Source: an uncultured Planctomycetota bacterium
GTDB lineage: Bacteria; Planctomycetota; UBA1135; GCA-002686595
Direction: 5' to 3'
Length of the DNA stretch: 64,000 nt
Assembly: GCA_903928115.1 (NCBI GenBank)
Contig: CAIYPP010000103.1
Span: 62,001 to 126,000 of the forward strand
The stretch's first letter is position 1. Every line of letters begins with the position of its first letter. The notes under the pieces were generated by a model, which worked only from the letters and a program-made list of their open reading frames with translations, did not search any database and was not told the origin of the DNA. Positions 8,494-18,008 of the stretch are shown piece by piece. Made by a program: the position numbers and the translations under genes.

Positions 8494-9693
8494 ATGGCGA
8501 ACGAAGTCACGAAGACGATGCCGCCGAGCACCCGCCTGCGCCAAACGGACGTGGGCGAGGTGACGGTCGACATCCGCACGCCCGACCTCGAGATCAACTT
8601 CGGGCCCCAGCACCCCGCGACGCACGGCGTCATGCGCGTGCTCATGCGCACGGACGGCGAGCTCGTCACCGGCGCGCAGCCCCACTTGGGCTACCTGCAC
8701 CGCTGCGCGGAGAAGATCGGCGAGAACGTCGAGTGGCTGCAGTACCTGCCGTACACCGACCGCTACGACTACCTCGCGTCGATGAACAACAACCTCGGCT
8801 ACTCGCTGGCCGTGGAAGCCCTGCTCGGCGTCGAGATCCCGCGCCGCGCGACCTTGATCCGCATCATCTGCGCCGAGCTGAACCGCATCGGCTCGCACTT
8901 GGTCGCGTTCGGAACCTACGGGCTCGACATCGGCGCGTTCACGCCGTTCCTCTACTGCTTCCGCGAGCGCGAGTGGATGATGGCGCTCTTCGAGAAGATC
9001 TGCGGAGCGCGCCTCACGTACAGCTACATCCGCATCGGCGGCGTGTTCAACGACGCGCCTCCGGGTTGGTTCGAGGAGGTCGCGCGCTTCTGCGACGTGT
9101 TCGAGCAGAAGTGGCCGGAGTACGTCGATCTGCTGCTCGTCAACCAGATCTACGTGAAGCGCACCGCCAACGTCGGCGTGATCTCGCGCGAGATGGCGCT
9201 CGACTTCGGCCTCACGGGCACGATGGTGCGCGGCTCGGGCATCGACTGGGACCTGCGCCGCGACATGCCCTACATGTGCTACGGCGAGATCTGGCGCGAC
9301 GGCGCGTTCAAGATCCCCGTGGCCAAGGGCGAGATGGGCGCGCTCGGCGACTGCTGGGACCGCTCGTGGGTGCGCGTGATGGAGATGATGGAGTCCATCA
9401 AGATCGTGCGCTGGTGCCTCGACCACATGGTCGACGGCCCCGTGATCGGCGAGCTGCCGAAGACGCTCAAGGTGCCCGCGGGCGAAGCCTACGTCGGCAT
9501 CGAGAACCCGCGCGGCGAGCTCGGACACTACGTCGTCTCCGACGGCGGCAAGGTCTCGGTGCGCACGCGCGTGCGCGGCCCGAGCTTCTGCAACTTGGCC
9601 GTGCTCGAGGACATCCTGCCGGGCGCGCTCGTCGGTGACGCGATCGCGATCATCGGCTCGACCGACATCGTCGTCGGGGAGACGGACCGGTGA
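8494..9693 (+). CDS. nuoD: NADH-quinone oxidoreductase subunit D
   Basis: A 399-residue 49-kDa-type subunit forming the quinone pocket with NuoB. Seen: FGPQHPATHGVMR near residue 32, QPHLGYLHRCAEK, and the ending DIVVGETDR, close to the canonical final motif. ATG at 8494 was chosen because it follows nuoC closely and precedes the conserved core by about 30 residues. The stop overlaps the nuoH start. Confidence 0.98.
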   Translation: MANEVTKTMPPSTRLRQTDVGEVTVDIRTPDLEINFGPQHPATHGVMRVLMRTDGELVTGAQPHLGYLHRCAEKIGENVEWLQYLPYTDRYDYLASMNNNLGYSLAVEALLGVEIPRRATLIRIICAELNRIGSHLVAFGTYGLDIGAFTPFLYCFREREWMMALFEKICGARLTYSYIRIGGVFNDAPPGWFEEVARFCDVFEQKWPEYVDLLLVNQIYVKRTANVGVISREMALDFGLTGTMVRGSGIDWDLRRDMPYMCYGEIWRDGAFKIPVAKGEMGALGDCWDRSWVRVMEMMESIKIVRWCLDHMVDGPVIGELPKTLKVPAGEAYVGIENPRGELGHYVVSDGGKVSVRTRVRGPSFCNLAVLEDILPGALVGDAIAIIGSTDIVVGETDR

Positions 9694-10886
9694 TGACGCC
9701 CGCTCTCGCACTCGCTCAGCAGTCCGCGGCCGTCGAAGTCGGCAGCGGCAGCAACGCGTTCCTCGAAGGCTTGGTCGCCGCGCTCGGCGCGTACCTGCCG
9801 ATGTGGGCCCTGTGGCTCGGCGCCGCCGTGACGGGCGTCGCGATCGTCATGGGCCTGATCTCGCTGATCGCGATGTTCTCGGTATGGCTCGAGCGCAAGG
9901 TCGCCGGTCACATCCAGTGCCGCTACGGCCCGATGTACGTCGGCTGGCACGGCTGGCTGCAGTCGATCGCCGACGGCGTGAAGCTGCTCCTCAAGGAGGA
10001 CATGATTCCGCGCGACGCGGACCGCGTGCTCTTCATGCTCGCGCCCGCGCTCGTGCTCGCGGCGATCGTGGCGGCGATGGCGGCCTATCCGCTCGCCCCC
10101 GGCGTGTTCTTCGCGGACATCGACCTCGGCGTGTTCTTCGTGATCGCCATGAGCTCGATGACGACCATCGGCGTCGTCATGGCGGGCTGGGCCTCGAACT
10201 CGAAGTGGACCGTGTTCGGCGCGATGCGCGAGGCCGCGCAGGTCGTGGCCTACGAGATTCCGCTCGGCGTGGCCTTGCTCGTGCCCGTCATGGTCGCGGG
10301 CACGCTGAACATGCGTGAAGCGAGCGAGATGCAGTCGGGCTGGTACGGCATGGGCTGGTTCATGTTCAAGAACCCGTTCATGCTCCCCGCGTTCGTGCTG
10401 TACTTCATCGCAGCGCTCGCGGAGACCAAGCGCGCGCCGTTCGACCTCCCCGAGGCGGAGAGCGAGCTCGTCGCAGGCTTCATGACGGAGTACTCAGGCA
10501 TTCGCTGGTCGTTCTTCTTCATGGAGGAGTACGCCGCGATGTTCCTGATGAGCGCGCTCGCGGCGGTGTTCTTCCTCGGCGGCTTCGAGAGCCCGCTGAC
10601 GTGGGCGGCCGGAGAGTTCTTCGGGCGCGAGCTGTTCGTGAAGGGTGCGAGCGGCGCGACGGAGCTGAACCTGCAGGCGATCCCATACCACGCGGTCGCG
10701 GGCCTCACGCTGCTCGTCAAGTCGTTCGCCGGCATCTTCCTGATGATGTGGCTGCGCTGGACGCTCCCGCGCGTGCGCGTCGATCAGGTCATGACGATGG
10801 GCTACAAGTACCTCACGCCGCTCGCGCTCGTGTGCGCGATCGGCGCCGCTCTCTGGGAAGCCGGCAAGCAGGCGCTTTTGGGCTAG
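9693..10886 (+). CDS. nuoH: NADH-quinone oxidoreductase subunit H
   Basis: A 397-residue membrane subunit linking the peripheral and membrane arms and lining the quinone channel. Seen: SVWLERKVAGHIQCRYGP, and ETKRAPFDLPEAESELVAGF, the NuoH signature with the acidic loop, in a protein with about eight or nine hydrophobic helices. GTG at 9690 and ATG at 9693 are in the same frame; both overlap the nuoD stop, so translation is coupled. The ATG is reported. Confidence 0.97.
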   Translation: MTPALALAQQSAAVEVGSGSNAFLEGLVAALGAYLPMWALWLGAAVTGVAIVMGLISLIAMFSVWLERKVAGHIQCRYGPMYVGWHGWLQSIADGVKLLLKEDMIPRDADRVLFMLAPALVLAAIVAAMAAYPLAPGVFFADIDLGVFFVIAMSSMTTIGVVMAGWASNSKWTVFGAMREAAQVVAYEIPLGVALLVPVMVAGTLNMREASEMQSGWYGMGWFMFKNPFMLPAFVLYFIAALAETKRAPFDLPEAESELVAGFMTEYSGIRWSFFFMEEYAAMFLMSALAAVFFLGGFESPLTWAAGEFFGRELFVKGASGATELNLQAIPYHAVAGLTLLVKSFAGIFLMMWLRWTLPRVRVDQVMTMGYKYLTPLALVCAIGAALWEAGKQALLG

Positions 10887-10890
10887 CACC

Positions 10891-11436
10891 ATGCAACAGA
10901 CCGAAACTGCTCAGGGCTACGTCAAGAACATCTGGGACAGCGTCAAGACGACGCTGGTCGGGATGAAGATCACCTGGCGCTACATGCTCCAGAAGCCGAT
11001 CACCGTCCAGTACCCCGACGAGCGCATGCCGATCCCCGATCGGTACCGCGGCATCCACTACCTCGAGCAGGAGAAGTGCATCAACTGCCTCGCCTGCGCG
11101 CGCGCTTGCCCCATCGATTGCATCGAGATGGAGGCTGTGCGCCACGGCAAGGAGCTGGAGTGGATCAGCTTCACGCTGGACTACCAGAAGTGCATGTTCT
11201 GCGAGCTCTGCGTGTATCCGTGCCCCAAGGACTGCATCCACATGGGCACCGAGTACGCGTTCGTGACCTTCGACCGCTCGGAGTTCAAGCACGACCTGCT
11301 CTCGTTCAAGGGCATGGCGCGCGAGGCGCGCATCCGCATGAAGGAAGCGGAGGCGAAGAAGGCGGCCAAGGAGGCCGCGAAGGCCGCCGGCGTCAAGGTC
11401 GAAGACTCCAAGGCTGAAGAAGGGGACGGGGAGTAG
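10891..11436 (+). CDS. nuoI: NADH-quinone oxidoreductase subunit I
   Basis: A 181-residue ferredoxin-like subunit holding two 4Fe-4S clusters (N6a and N6b). Seen: CINCLACARACP near residue 64 and CMFCELCVYPCP near residue 104, each a CxxCxxCxxxCP motif. A lysine/alanine-rich C-terminal tail (KEAEAKKAAKEAAKAAG) extends beyond the usual end. The stop directly abuts the nuoJ ATG. Confidence 0.97.
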   Translation: MQQTETAQGYVKNIWDSVKTTLVGMKITWRYMLQKPITVQYPDERMPIPDRYRGIHYLEQEKCINCLACARACPIDCIEMEAVRHGKELEWISFTLDYQKCMFCELCVYPCPKDCIHMGTEYAFVTFDRSEFKHDLLSFKGMAREARIRMKEAEAKKAAKEAAKAAGVKVEDSKAEEGDGE

Positions 11437-12042
11437 ATGGACGCTACCGACAAGCTCTTCTACGGCCTCGTCGCGCTCGGCTCGCTCGCCGCACTCGGCG
11501 CGTGCACGTTCCTCGCGGGCGGCGACGGCGCAGCCTTCGCGCTGTTTGCGATCCTCGTGCTCGGCGGCTCGCTCGTGTGCATCTGGGAGCGCTCGGTCGT
11601 CCGCAGCGCGTTCTGCCTGATCGGGACGTTCGGCGGCACGGCGGGCCTGTTCCTGCTGCTCGGCTCGGACTTCCTCGCGATGAGCCAGATCCTGATCTAC
11701 GTCGGCGGCATCCTCGCGCTGATTCTGTTCGGCGTGATGCTGAGCCCGCCGGACCTCACCGAGCGCAAGCTGCCGCGCGTCCTCGCAGGACTCGTCGCGG
11801 TCGGCGCGGGCGTCGCGTTCGTCGCGGCCAAGGTCGCCTCGACCGTGAACTGGGTGCAGGCGGCGACGCTCGCCGAGCCCGAGCACGCGACCGAGCGCAT
11901 CGGCGTCGGCTTCCTCGCCTATGACCAGTACTCGATCGCCTTCGAGCTCGCCGCGATCGTGCTGACCGTCGCGCTCGTCGCTGCGGTGTACGTCGCGCGT
12001 CGCCGCAAGGTCGACCTGCAGGAAGAAGGAGCGCAGGGCTGA
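11437..12042 (+). CDS. nuoJ: NADH-quinone oxidoreductase subunit J
   Basis: A 201-residue membrane subunit with five predicted helices. Seen: the conserved region SQILIYVGGILALILFGVML near residue 85, which corresponds to the pi-bulge helix of NuoJ. Position between nuoI and nuoK is canonical. The TGA overlaps the nuoK ATG by one base. Confidence 0.95.
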   Translation: MDATDKLFYGLVALGSLAALGACTFLAGGDGAAFALFAILVLGGSLVCIWERSVVRSAFCLIGTFGGTAGLFLLLGSDFLAMSQILIYVGGILALILFGVMLSPPDLTERKLPRVLAGLVAVGAGVAFVAAKVASTVNWVQAATLAEPEHATERIGVGFLAYDQYSIAFELAAIVLTVALVAAVYVARRRKVDLQEEGAQG

Positions 12043-12359
12043 TGGGTCTGGGTGCCTACATCGCGGTGTCAGCGGCGCTCTTCGCGCTCGGCATCGTCGC
12101 GATCCTCGTGCGGCGCAACGTGCTCTACGTGCTGATGGGGATCGAGATGATCCTCAACGCCGCCAACATCAACTTCGTCGCCTTCAACCGCTTCAATCAG
12201 GCGGCGGGCGCCACGAGCAGCCTCGACGGGCGCATGTTCGCGATCTTCGTGATCATCCTCGCCGCTGCGGAGGCCGCGGTCGCCCTCGCGATCGTGCTCA
12301 ACGTGTTCCACCTGTTCAACTCGGTGAAGCCCGCCGAGGCCGACCTCCTGCGCGAGTGA
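12042..12359 (+). CDS. nuoK: NADH-quinone oxidoreductase subunit K
   Basis: A 105-residue, three-helix membrane subunit. Seen: RRNVLYVLMGIEMILNAANI, with the conserved membrane glutamate of MGIEM, and a second glutamate in AAAEAAVALAI, both part of the proton path in the family. Length is normal. Confidence 0.97.
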   Translation: MGLGAYIAVSAALFALGIVAILVRRNVLYVLMGIEMILNAANINFVAFNRFNQAAGATSSLDGRMFAIFVIILAAAEAAVALAIVLNVFHLFNSVKPAEADLLRE

Positions 12360-12381
12360 GCGCGAACGCAGAGTCCCACGC

Positions 12382-14889
12382 ATGACCGCGGAATCCCACT
12401 TCCTCGCGTTCGACCCGGCACAGGACTTCAAGCTCCTGTTCTTGGCGTTCGTGCTGCCGCTCGTCGGCTACGTGATCCAGATCTCGGTCGGCAAGCGCTT
12501 GCCCCGACAGGGCGACTGGCTCCTGACCGGCGGCCTCTTCGCCACCGCGAGCATCACGGTGCTGATGTTCGCCAAGTCCTTGTGGGCCGCCTATCACGGC
12601 CAAGAGTTCCGCCACCACTCCGGCGACGAGGCGGGCCTGTGGTTCCACTGGTTCTACTCGAGCGACACGATCGCCAACGGCGTGAGCAACGTCTCGGCGG
12701 CGATCTTCTACGACCCGCTCGGCGCGGCGATGCTGATGGTCGTCGGCGTCGTCAGCTTCTGCGTGCACCTGTTCTCGATCGGGTACATGCACGGCACGCC
12801 CCGCTATCACATCTTCTTCGCGAACATCTCGCTGTTCACGTTCGCGATGCTCGGGCTCGTCCTCTCGGACAACCTGCTGTTCCTGTTCATCTTCTGGGAA
12901 GTGATGGGTCTGATGAGCTACCTGCTCATCGGCCACTTCAGCCACGACCCGTCGAGCGGCTACTTCCACAAGTGGGCCACCAAGGCCTGCAAGAAGGCCT
13001 TCCTTACGACGCGCGTCGGCGACACCTGCCTGCTCGTCGGCATGGTGATCTTCTTCTGGAAGTTCGACACGTTCCGCTTCACCGAGCTGTGGCGCCTCTC
13101 GCTCGAAGAGATCGCGCGCCATCAAGCCGTGCACCCCGGCGAGTACCCGCTGTGGATGACGGTCGGCGGCCTCTTCATCTTCGGTGGCACGATCGGCAAG
13201 TCGGCGCAGTTCCCGCTGCACATCTGGCTGCCCGACGCGATGGCGGGTCCGACGCCGGTGAGCGCGATGATCCACGCGGCGACGATGGTCGCGGCCGGTG
13301 TGTTCCTGCTCGGGCGTTGCTACCCGATGTTCACGCCCGACGTGCTGAACGTCATCGCCGCCGTCGGCACGATCACGGCGATCTTTGCGGCCACGATCGG
13401 CACGACGGCCTACGACCTGAAGGCGGTGCTCGCGTGGTCCACGATCTCGCAGCTCGGCTTCATGGTCGCGGCGATCGGCCTCGGCGGCGTCGTCGCGGGC
13501 CTGTTCCACATGGTCACGCACGCGTTCTTCAAGGCGTGCCTGTTCCTCTCGGCGGGCTCCGTGATCCACGGCTGCCACCACGAGCAAGACATGCGCAACA
13601 TGGGCGGCGTACGCAAGTACATGCCGATCACGTTCGCGTGCATGCTCGCGTCGACGATCGCCATCGCGGGCATCCCGTTCTTCTCGGGCTTCTACTCGAA
13701 GGACATGATCATCCTGCGCGCGTGGGAGGAGATCCTCGGCGGGCGCTTCACGGGCGCGAGCTTCTTCGCAGCGGTCGGCCTGCCGATCGCCGCGGCCTGC
13801 ACCGCGTTCTACATGTTCCGCATGATCTTCATGACCTTCTCGGACAGCTACCGTCCGGGCACGGTCGAGAGCCCCTTCGCGCACCACGGCGGCGGGCATG
13901 ACGATCACGGGCACGATCACGGTCACGGCGACGACCACGGGCACGCTGGGCACGGCGATCACGCTCATGGTGATCACGGGCACGAAGCGCACGGGCATGC
14001 GGATCACGGCCATGCGGCTCATGGCCATCCTGCTCCGGCGCACGCCCACGCGGCGAGCGCGCACGCGTCCCACGGGCACGAGGCTCACGCCAAGGACCAC
14101 GGCGGACACGACGCGCACGGGGACCACGGCCACGCGGCCCACCCGCACGAGTCGCCGCTGCCGATGGTCGTGGCGCTCTGCATCCTCGCCTTCCTCGGCG
14201 TGTTCGGCGGCCATTTCTGGCTGGCGGACCCGGTGCACAGCCTCAAGTTCTGGGAGCACGCGCACACGTGGTTCGAGGAGAGCGTCTCGTTCCAGTCGCT
14301 CTACGGCGCGGAGATCGGCGACAAGCTCGCGGCGAAGATCGCCGTGGATGAGCACGCGGCGCACCTCGCGCACATCGTGGCGCTCTCGGTGTCGCTGACC
14401 GTCGCTTCGCTCGGGATCCTCGTGGCGTGGCTGATCTACGGCCGCGGCTGGGAACGTTCGCAGCGCGTCGCCGGCAAGATCACGCACTCGATCCACGCGA
14501 TCTACGAGGTGGTCAAGGGTAAGTACTTCGTCGACGAGGCGCTCGGCACCGCGATCGTGGTCGACATGAAGCGTAAGGACGAGCCCCGCTACCAGCCCGA
14601 CGCGAGCGTGATCGGCGCGTCGATGCACTTCGCGAACTTCCTCGGCTGGATCGACCGCAACGTGGTGGACGCGACCGTCAACCTCGTCGGTCGCATCGGC
14701 ATGGCGTTCGGCCGCGGCTCGGCCGCCTTCGACCGTGTCGTCATCGACGGCGCGGTGAACGGCGTCGGCATGTTCACGCAGACCTTCGGGTCGGTCGTGC
14801 GTCTCTTCCAATCGGGCCGCGTGCAGCAGTACGCGACCTTCGCTGTCTTCGGCGGGCTCGCGCTCGCCGCTTGGCTCATTCTCCTCTAG
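12382..14889 (+). CDS. nuoL: NADH-quinone oxidoreductase subunit L with His-rich insert
   Basis: An 835-residue antiporter-like proton-pumping subunit. Seen: the core region FWEVMGLMSYLLIGHF, KSAQFPLHIWLPDAMAGPTP and STISQLGFMV, all typical of NuoL. The protein is longer than the usual 600-660 residues, mainly because residues 501-589 form a hydrophilic segment with 33 histidines interspersed with Gly, Ala and Asp, placed between membrane helices after FMTFSDSYRPG. Many NuoL proteins have a short His-rich loop here; this one is far longer. The lateral-helix region follows the insert. Confidence 0.97.
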   Translation: MTAESHFLAFDPAQDFKLLFLAFVLPLVGYVIQISVGKRLPRQGDWLLTGGLFATASITVLMFAKSLWAAYHGQEFRHHSGDEAGLWFHWFYSSDTIANGVSNVSAAIFYDPLGAAMLMVVGVVSFCVHLFSIGYMHGTPRYHIFFANISLFTFAMLGLVLSDNLLFLFIFWEVMGLMSYLLIGHFSHDPSSGYFHKWATKACKKAFLTTRVGDTCLLVGMVIFFWKFDTFRFTELWRLSLEEIARHQAVHPGEYPLWMTVGGLFIFGGTIGKSAQFPLHIWLPDAMAGPTPVSAMIHAATMVAAGVFLLGRCYPMFTPDVLNVIAAVGTITAIFAATIGTTAYDLKAVLAWSTISQLGFMVAAIGLGGVVAGLFHMVTHAFFKACLFLSAGSVIHGCHHEQDMRNMGGVRKYMPITFACMLASTIAIAGIPFFSGFYSKDMIILRAWEEILGGRFTGASFFAAVGLPIAAACTAFYMFRMIFMTFSDSYRPGTVESPFAHHGGGHDDHGHDHGHGDDHGHAGHGDHAHGDHGHEAHGHADHGHAAHGHPAPAHAHAASAHASHGHEAHAKDHGGHDAHGDHGHAAHPHESPLPMVVALCILAFLGVFGGHFWLADPVHSLKFWEHAHTWFEESVSFQSLYGAEIGDKLAAKIAVDEHAAHLAHIVALSVSLTVASLGILVAWLIYGRGWERSQRVAGKITHSIHAIYEVVKGKYFVDEALGTAIVVDMKRKDEPRYQPDASVIGASMHFANFLGWIDRNVVDATVNLVGRIGMAFGRGSAAFDRVVIDGAVNGVGMFTQTFGSVVRLFQSGRVQQYATFAVFGGLALAAWLILL
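13882..14148 (+). other. Histidine-rich coding segment in nuoL
   Basis: Residues 501-589 of NuoL: 33 of 89 residues are histidine, in short units such as HGHDHGHG and HGHEAHGHADHG. Likely a soluble loop able to bind divalent metals such as Zn or Ni; function unknown. Confidence 0.9.
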
Positions 14890-14916
14890 TCGGATCGCAG
14901 ACGTCCCACACTCCCC

Positions 14917-16482
14917 ATGCAGTCCCAGATCCTGACCTGGATCACCTTCCTCCCGCTGATCGGAATGGCGGTGATCCTGCTGTTGCCCAAGACCTCGATG
15001 AACGCCATCAAGGGCGTGAGCCTCGCGGCCACGTTCCTCGCGATGGTGCTCGGCACGTGGCTCTACTTCTACGGCTTCGAGCAGAAGTCGCTGGCGGAGA
15101 TCGAAGCCGCGCGTGCGACCGGCGACATCCTCGGCGCGCAGTTCGTGCAGCGCATCGACTGGATCGACTCGATCAAGGCCCAGTACTACGTGGGCATCGA
15201 CGGGCTGTCGGTCGCGCTCGTGTGGCTCACGACCGTGCTGCTCTTCGTCGGCGTGATCGCGAGCTTCGGCATGGAGAAGGCCGGCAAGGCCTACTACGCG
15301 CTGCTCCTGATGCTCGAGGTCGGCATCCTCGGCGTGTTCGTGAGCCTCGACCTGTTCCTCTTCTATGTGTTCTGGGAGGTGATGCTCCTGCCGATGTACT
15401 TCCTGATCGGCATCTGGGGCGGTCCGCGGCGCGAGTACGCTGCGATCAAATTCTTCCTCTACACGCTGGCCGGCTCGGTCCTGATGCTCGTCGCGATCGT
15501 CGCGCTGCGCCTCGACTCGGGCACGTTCTCGATCCCGCAGCTCACCGAGCTCGCCGTCAGCGGCAAGCTGCTCGGCATGAGCCTGCCGGCGAATGGCGTG
15601 CTGCTCGGCATGGACTTCACGACGTGGGTCTTCTGGTTCCTCTTCGTGGGCTTCGCGATCAAGGTCCCCGTGTGGCCGTTCCACACGTGGCTCCCGGACG
15701 CGCACGTCGAAGCGCCGACCCCGATCTCGGTCATCCTCGCGGGCATCCTGCTCAAGCTCGGCGGCTACGGCATGCTGCGCGCGTGCTTCCCGCTGGCGCC
15801 GGACGCGTTCCACGAGTCCGCCTTCATCCTCGGCGTCCTCGGTGTGATCAGCATCGTGTACGGCGCGTTCGTCGCGCTCGGCCAGTCCGACTTCAAGAAG
15901 ATGGTCGCGTACAGCTCGGTCAGCCACATGGGCTACGTGCTGCTCGGCATGGCCGCCTTCACCGTGTGGGGCATGGAAGGCGCCGTGCTCCAGATGTTCA
16001 ACCACGGCACGTCGAGCGCCGCGCTGTTCCTCATCGTGGGTGTGATCTACGACCGCGCCCACCACCGCGACCTCAATGGTTTCGGCGGTCTGTCGCAGCT
16101 GATGCCGCGCTACTGGGCGCTGACGACGCTCGGTTTCTTCGCGGCGCTCGGTCTGCCGGGTCTCGCGGGCTTCGTGAGCGAGGCGATGACGCTCGTCGGC
16201 TCGTTCCAAGCGGCCGACACGCGCTTCCAAGTGCTCGTGCTCATCTCGACGCTCGGCATCGTGTTCACCGCCGCGTTCCTGCTCTACGCGATGCAGCGCG
16301 TGTTCCTCGGCAAGAAGAACGCGAAGTACGAAGGCATCGAGGAGATCAACTTCCGCGAGGTCTTCTGCCAGGCGCCGTTCCTGTTCCTGTGCGTCCTGTT
16401 CGGAATCCTGCCGTACTTGCTGCTCGACTGGATGCACCCCAGCGTGCAGAACCTGATCAACATCCTGAAGGTTCAGGGCTGA
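14917..16482 (+). CDS. nuoM: NADH-quinone oxidoreductase subunit M
   Basis: A 521-residue antiporter-like proton-pumping subunit with about fourteen helices. Seen: FWEVMLLPMYFLIGIWGG, including the key membrane glutamate, KVPVWPFHTWLPDAHVEAPTP with the conserved lysine and histidine, and AYSSVSHMGYV. The gene follows nuoL after 27 bases and is normal in length. Confidence 0.98.
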   Translation: MQSQILTWITFLPLIGMAVILLLPKTSMNAIKGVSLAATFLAMVLGTWLYFYGFEQKSLAEIEAARATGDILGAQFVQRIDWIDSIKAQYYVGIDGLSVALVWLTTVLLFVGVIASFGMEKAGKAYYALLLMLEVGILGVFVSLDLFLFYVFWEVMLLPMYFLIGIWGGPRREYAAIKFFLYTLAGSVLMLVAIVALRLDSGTFSIPQLTELAVSGKLLGMSLPANGVLLGMDFTTWVFWFLFVGFAIKVPVWPFHTWLPDAHVEAPTPISVILAGILLKLGGYGMLRACFPLAPDAFHESAFILGVLGVISIVYGAFVALGQSDFKKMVAYSSVSHMGYVLLGMAAFTVWGMEGAVLQMFNHGTSSAALFLIVGVIYDRAHHRDLNGFGGLSQLMPRYWALTTLGFFAALGLPGLAGFVSEAMTLVGSFQAADTRFQVLVLISTLGIVFTAAFLLYAMQRVFLGKKNAKYEGIEEINFREVFCQAPFLFLCVLFGILPYLLLDWMHPSVQNLINILKVQG

Positions 16483-16501
16483 GGCCCGGCCGGAGCGCAC
16501 C

Positions 16502-17989
16502 GTGAACAACCCCTACCTCGACGGGCTTGCGTCGATCGCGCCGGAGATCGTGCTGACGGTCACGGCGCTCGCCGCGCTCGTGTTCGACCTCGTCGTCAAG
16601 GGACGCGAGTCGGTGCGCGTCGGCTACTTGTCGCTCGCGGGTCTCGCGGCGACGGCGTGGTTCCTCTTCGGCCAGTGGGGCACCGAGAGCCACACGGCGT
16701 TCGGGATGGTCTCGATCGACCAGTTCGGGAACTTCTTCAAGCTCTTCACGGTCGCTGCGCTGGCTGTGGTCGTGCTCTACGTGATGCACGATCGCCGCGA
16801 GCGTAAGAGCGGCGTCGGCGAGTACTACTTCCTCTTGCTCGGCGCCGCGATCGGCATCTTCTTCATGGTCAGCACGAGCAATCTGCTGCTCATGGTGCTG
16901 GGCTTCGAGCTGCTCTCGCTCTCGTCGTACTCGCTCGCGGGCTTCCACAAGGGAAACCGCAAGTCCGCCGAGGCGTCGATGAAGTACGTCATCTTCGGCG
17001 GCCTCTCGACGGGCATCATGGTGTACGGCATCAGCCTGCTGTACGGCCTGACGGGCACGATCGACCTCGCGCAGATGGCGACGAGCCCGAACCTGCTCGC
17101 GCAGGTGAGCGCGAACCCGATTCCGCTCGGCATCGCGACCGTGCTGATCCTGGCGGGCTTCGCCTACAAGATCTCGCTGGCGCCGTTCCACTTCTGGACG
17201 CCGGACGTGTATGAGGGCGCACCGACGCCGGTGACCACGTTCCTCGCCGTGGCCTCGAAGGCTGCGGGCTTCGGCGCGCTGCTGCGCTTCCTCGGCGCGC
17301 TGTTCGTCGGTCAGAGCGGGAACGCGCTCGGCAGCTATGGTGAGCGCGTGACGTTGATGCTCGCGCTGCTCGCGGCGATCACGATGACGCTCGGCAACTT
17401 CGCGGCCCTGCGCCAGTCGAGCCTGAAGCGCATGCTCGCCTACTCGTCGATCGCGCACGCGGGCTACGTGATGGTCGGCATCGCGTGCATGACGCGCGAA
17501 GGGTTCTCGGCGGCGATGTACTACCTCGCCGCGTACTACTTCATGAACCTCGGGGCGTTCGGCTTCCTCGTCTACTTCGAGGGCGTCACCGGCTCGGACA
17601 CGATCGACAGCCTGAAGGGCATGGGCTTCAAGGCGCCGCTCATCTCGATGGTGATGGTGGCGTTCCTCGTGAGCCTCACGGGTCTGCCGCCGACCGTCGG
17701 CTTCTACGGGAAGTACCTGCTGTTCGTCGAGGGCGTGGACGAGGGTCTGATGTGGCTCGTCGTCATCGCAGCGCTGAACAGCGTGGTGAGCCTCTTCTAC
17801 TACCTGCGCGTGGCGAAGGCGCTCTTCCTGAACAAGCCCGCGGAAGCCGACGCGGCGCCCGCGCCGCTGCTCACGGGCTTCGTCACGGTGCTCGGGCTCG
17901 CGACGGTGGGTTTCGGCCTGTACGTGGCTCCGCTGGAGAGCTGGGCCAACCGCAGCCTCGACCTGCTGAAGGCCGCGTCGGGTTCCTGA
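16502..17989 (+). CDS. nuoN: NADH-quinone oxidoreductase subunit N
   Basis: A 495-residue antiporter-like subunit, last of the complex I genes here. Seen: LGFELLSLSSYSLAGF, KISLAPFHFWTPDVYEGAPTP and LKRMLAYSSIAHAGY. The start is GTG at 16502, 19 bases after nuoM, with the first helix following at about residue 10. A short membrane microprotein gene follows 19 bases after its stop. Confidence 0.97.
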   Translation: MNNPYLDGLASIAPEIVLTVTALAALVFDLVVKGRESVRVGYLSLAGLAATAWFLFGQWGTESHTAFGMVSIDQFGNFFKLFTVAALAVVVLYVMHDRRERKSGVGEYYFLLLGAAIGIFFMVSTSNLLLMVLGFELLSLSSYSLAGFHKGNRKSAEASMKYVIFGGLSTGIMVYGISLLYGLTGTIDLAQMATSPNLLAQVSANPIPLGIATVLILAGFAYKISLAPFHFWTPDVYEGAPTPVTTFLAVASKAAGFGALLRFLGALFVGQSGNALGSYGERVTLMLALLAAITMTLGNFAALRQSSLKRMLAYSSIAHAGYVMVGIACMTREGFSAAMYYLAAYYFMNLGAFGFLVYFEGVTGSDTIDSLKGMGFKAPLISMVMVAFLVSLTGLPPTVGFYGKYLLFVEGVDEGLMWLVVIAALNSVVSLFYYLRVAKALFLNKPAEADAAPAPLLTGFVTVLGLATVGFGLYVAPLESWANRSLDLLKAASGS

Positions 17990-18008
17990 GGCACGAGCGG
18001 AGGCCCCT

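Noticed and set aside
12316-16509. A 1397-residue minus-strand frame across nuoL to nuoN
   Set aside because: It is antisense to three clearly recognised complex I genes and consists of His/Glu/Arg-rich low-complexity sequence.
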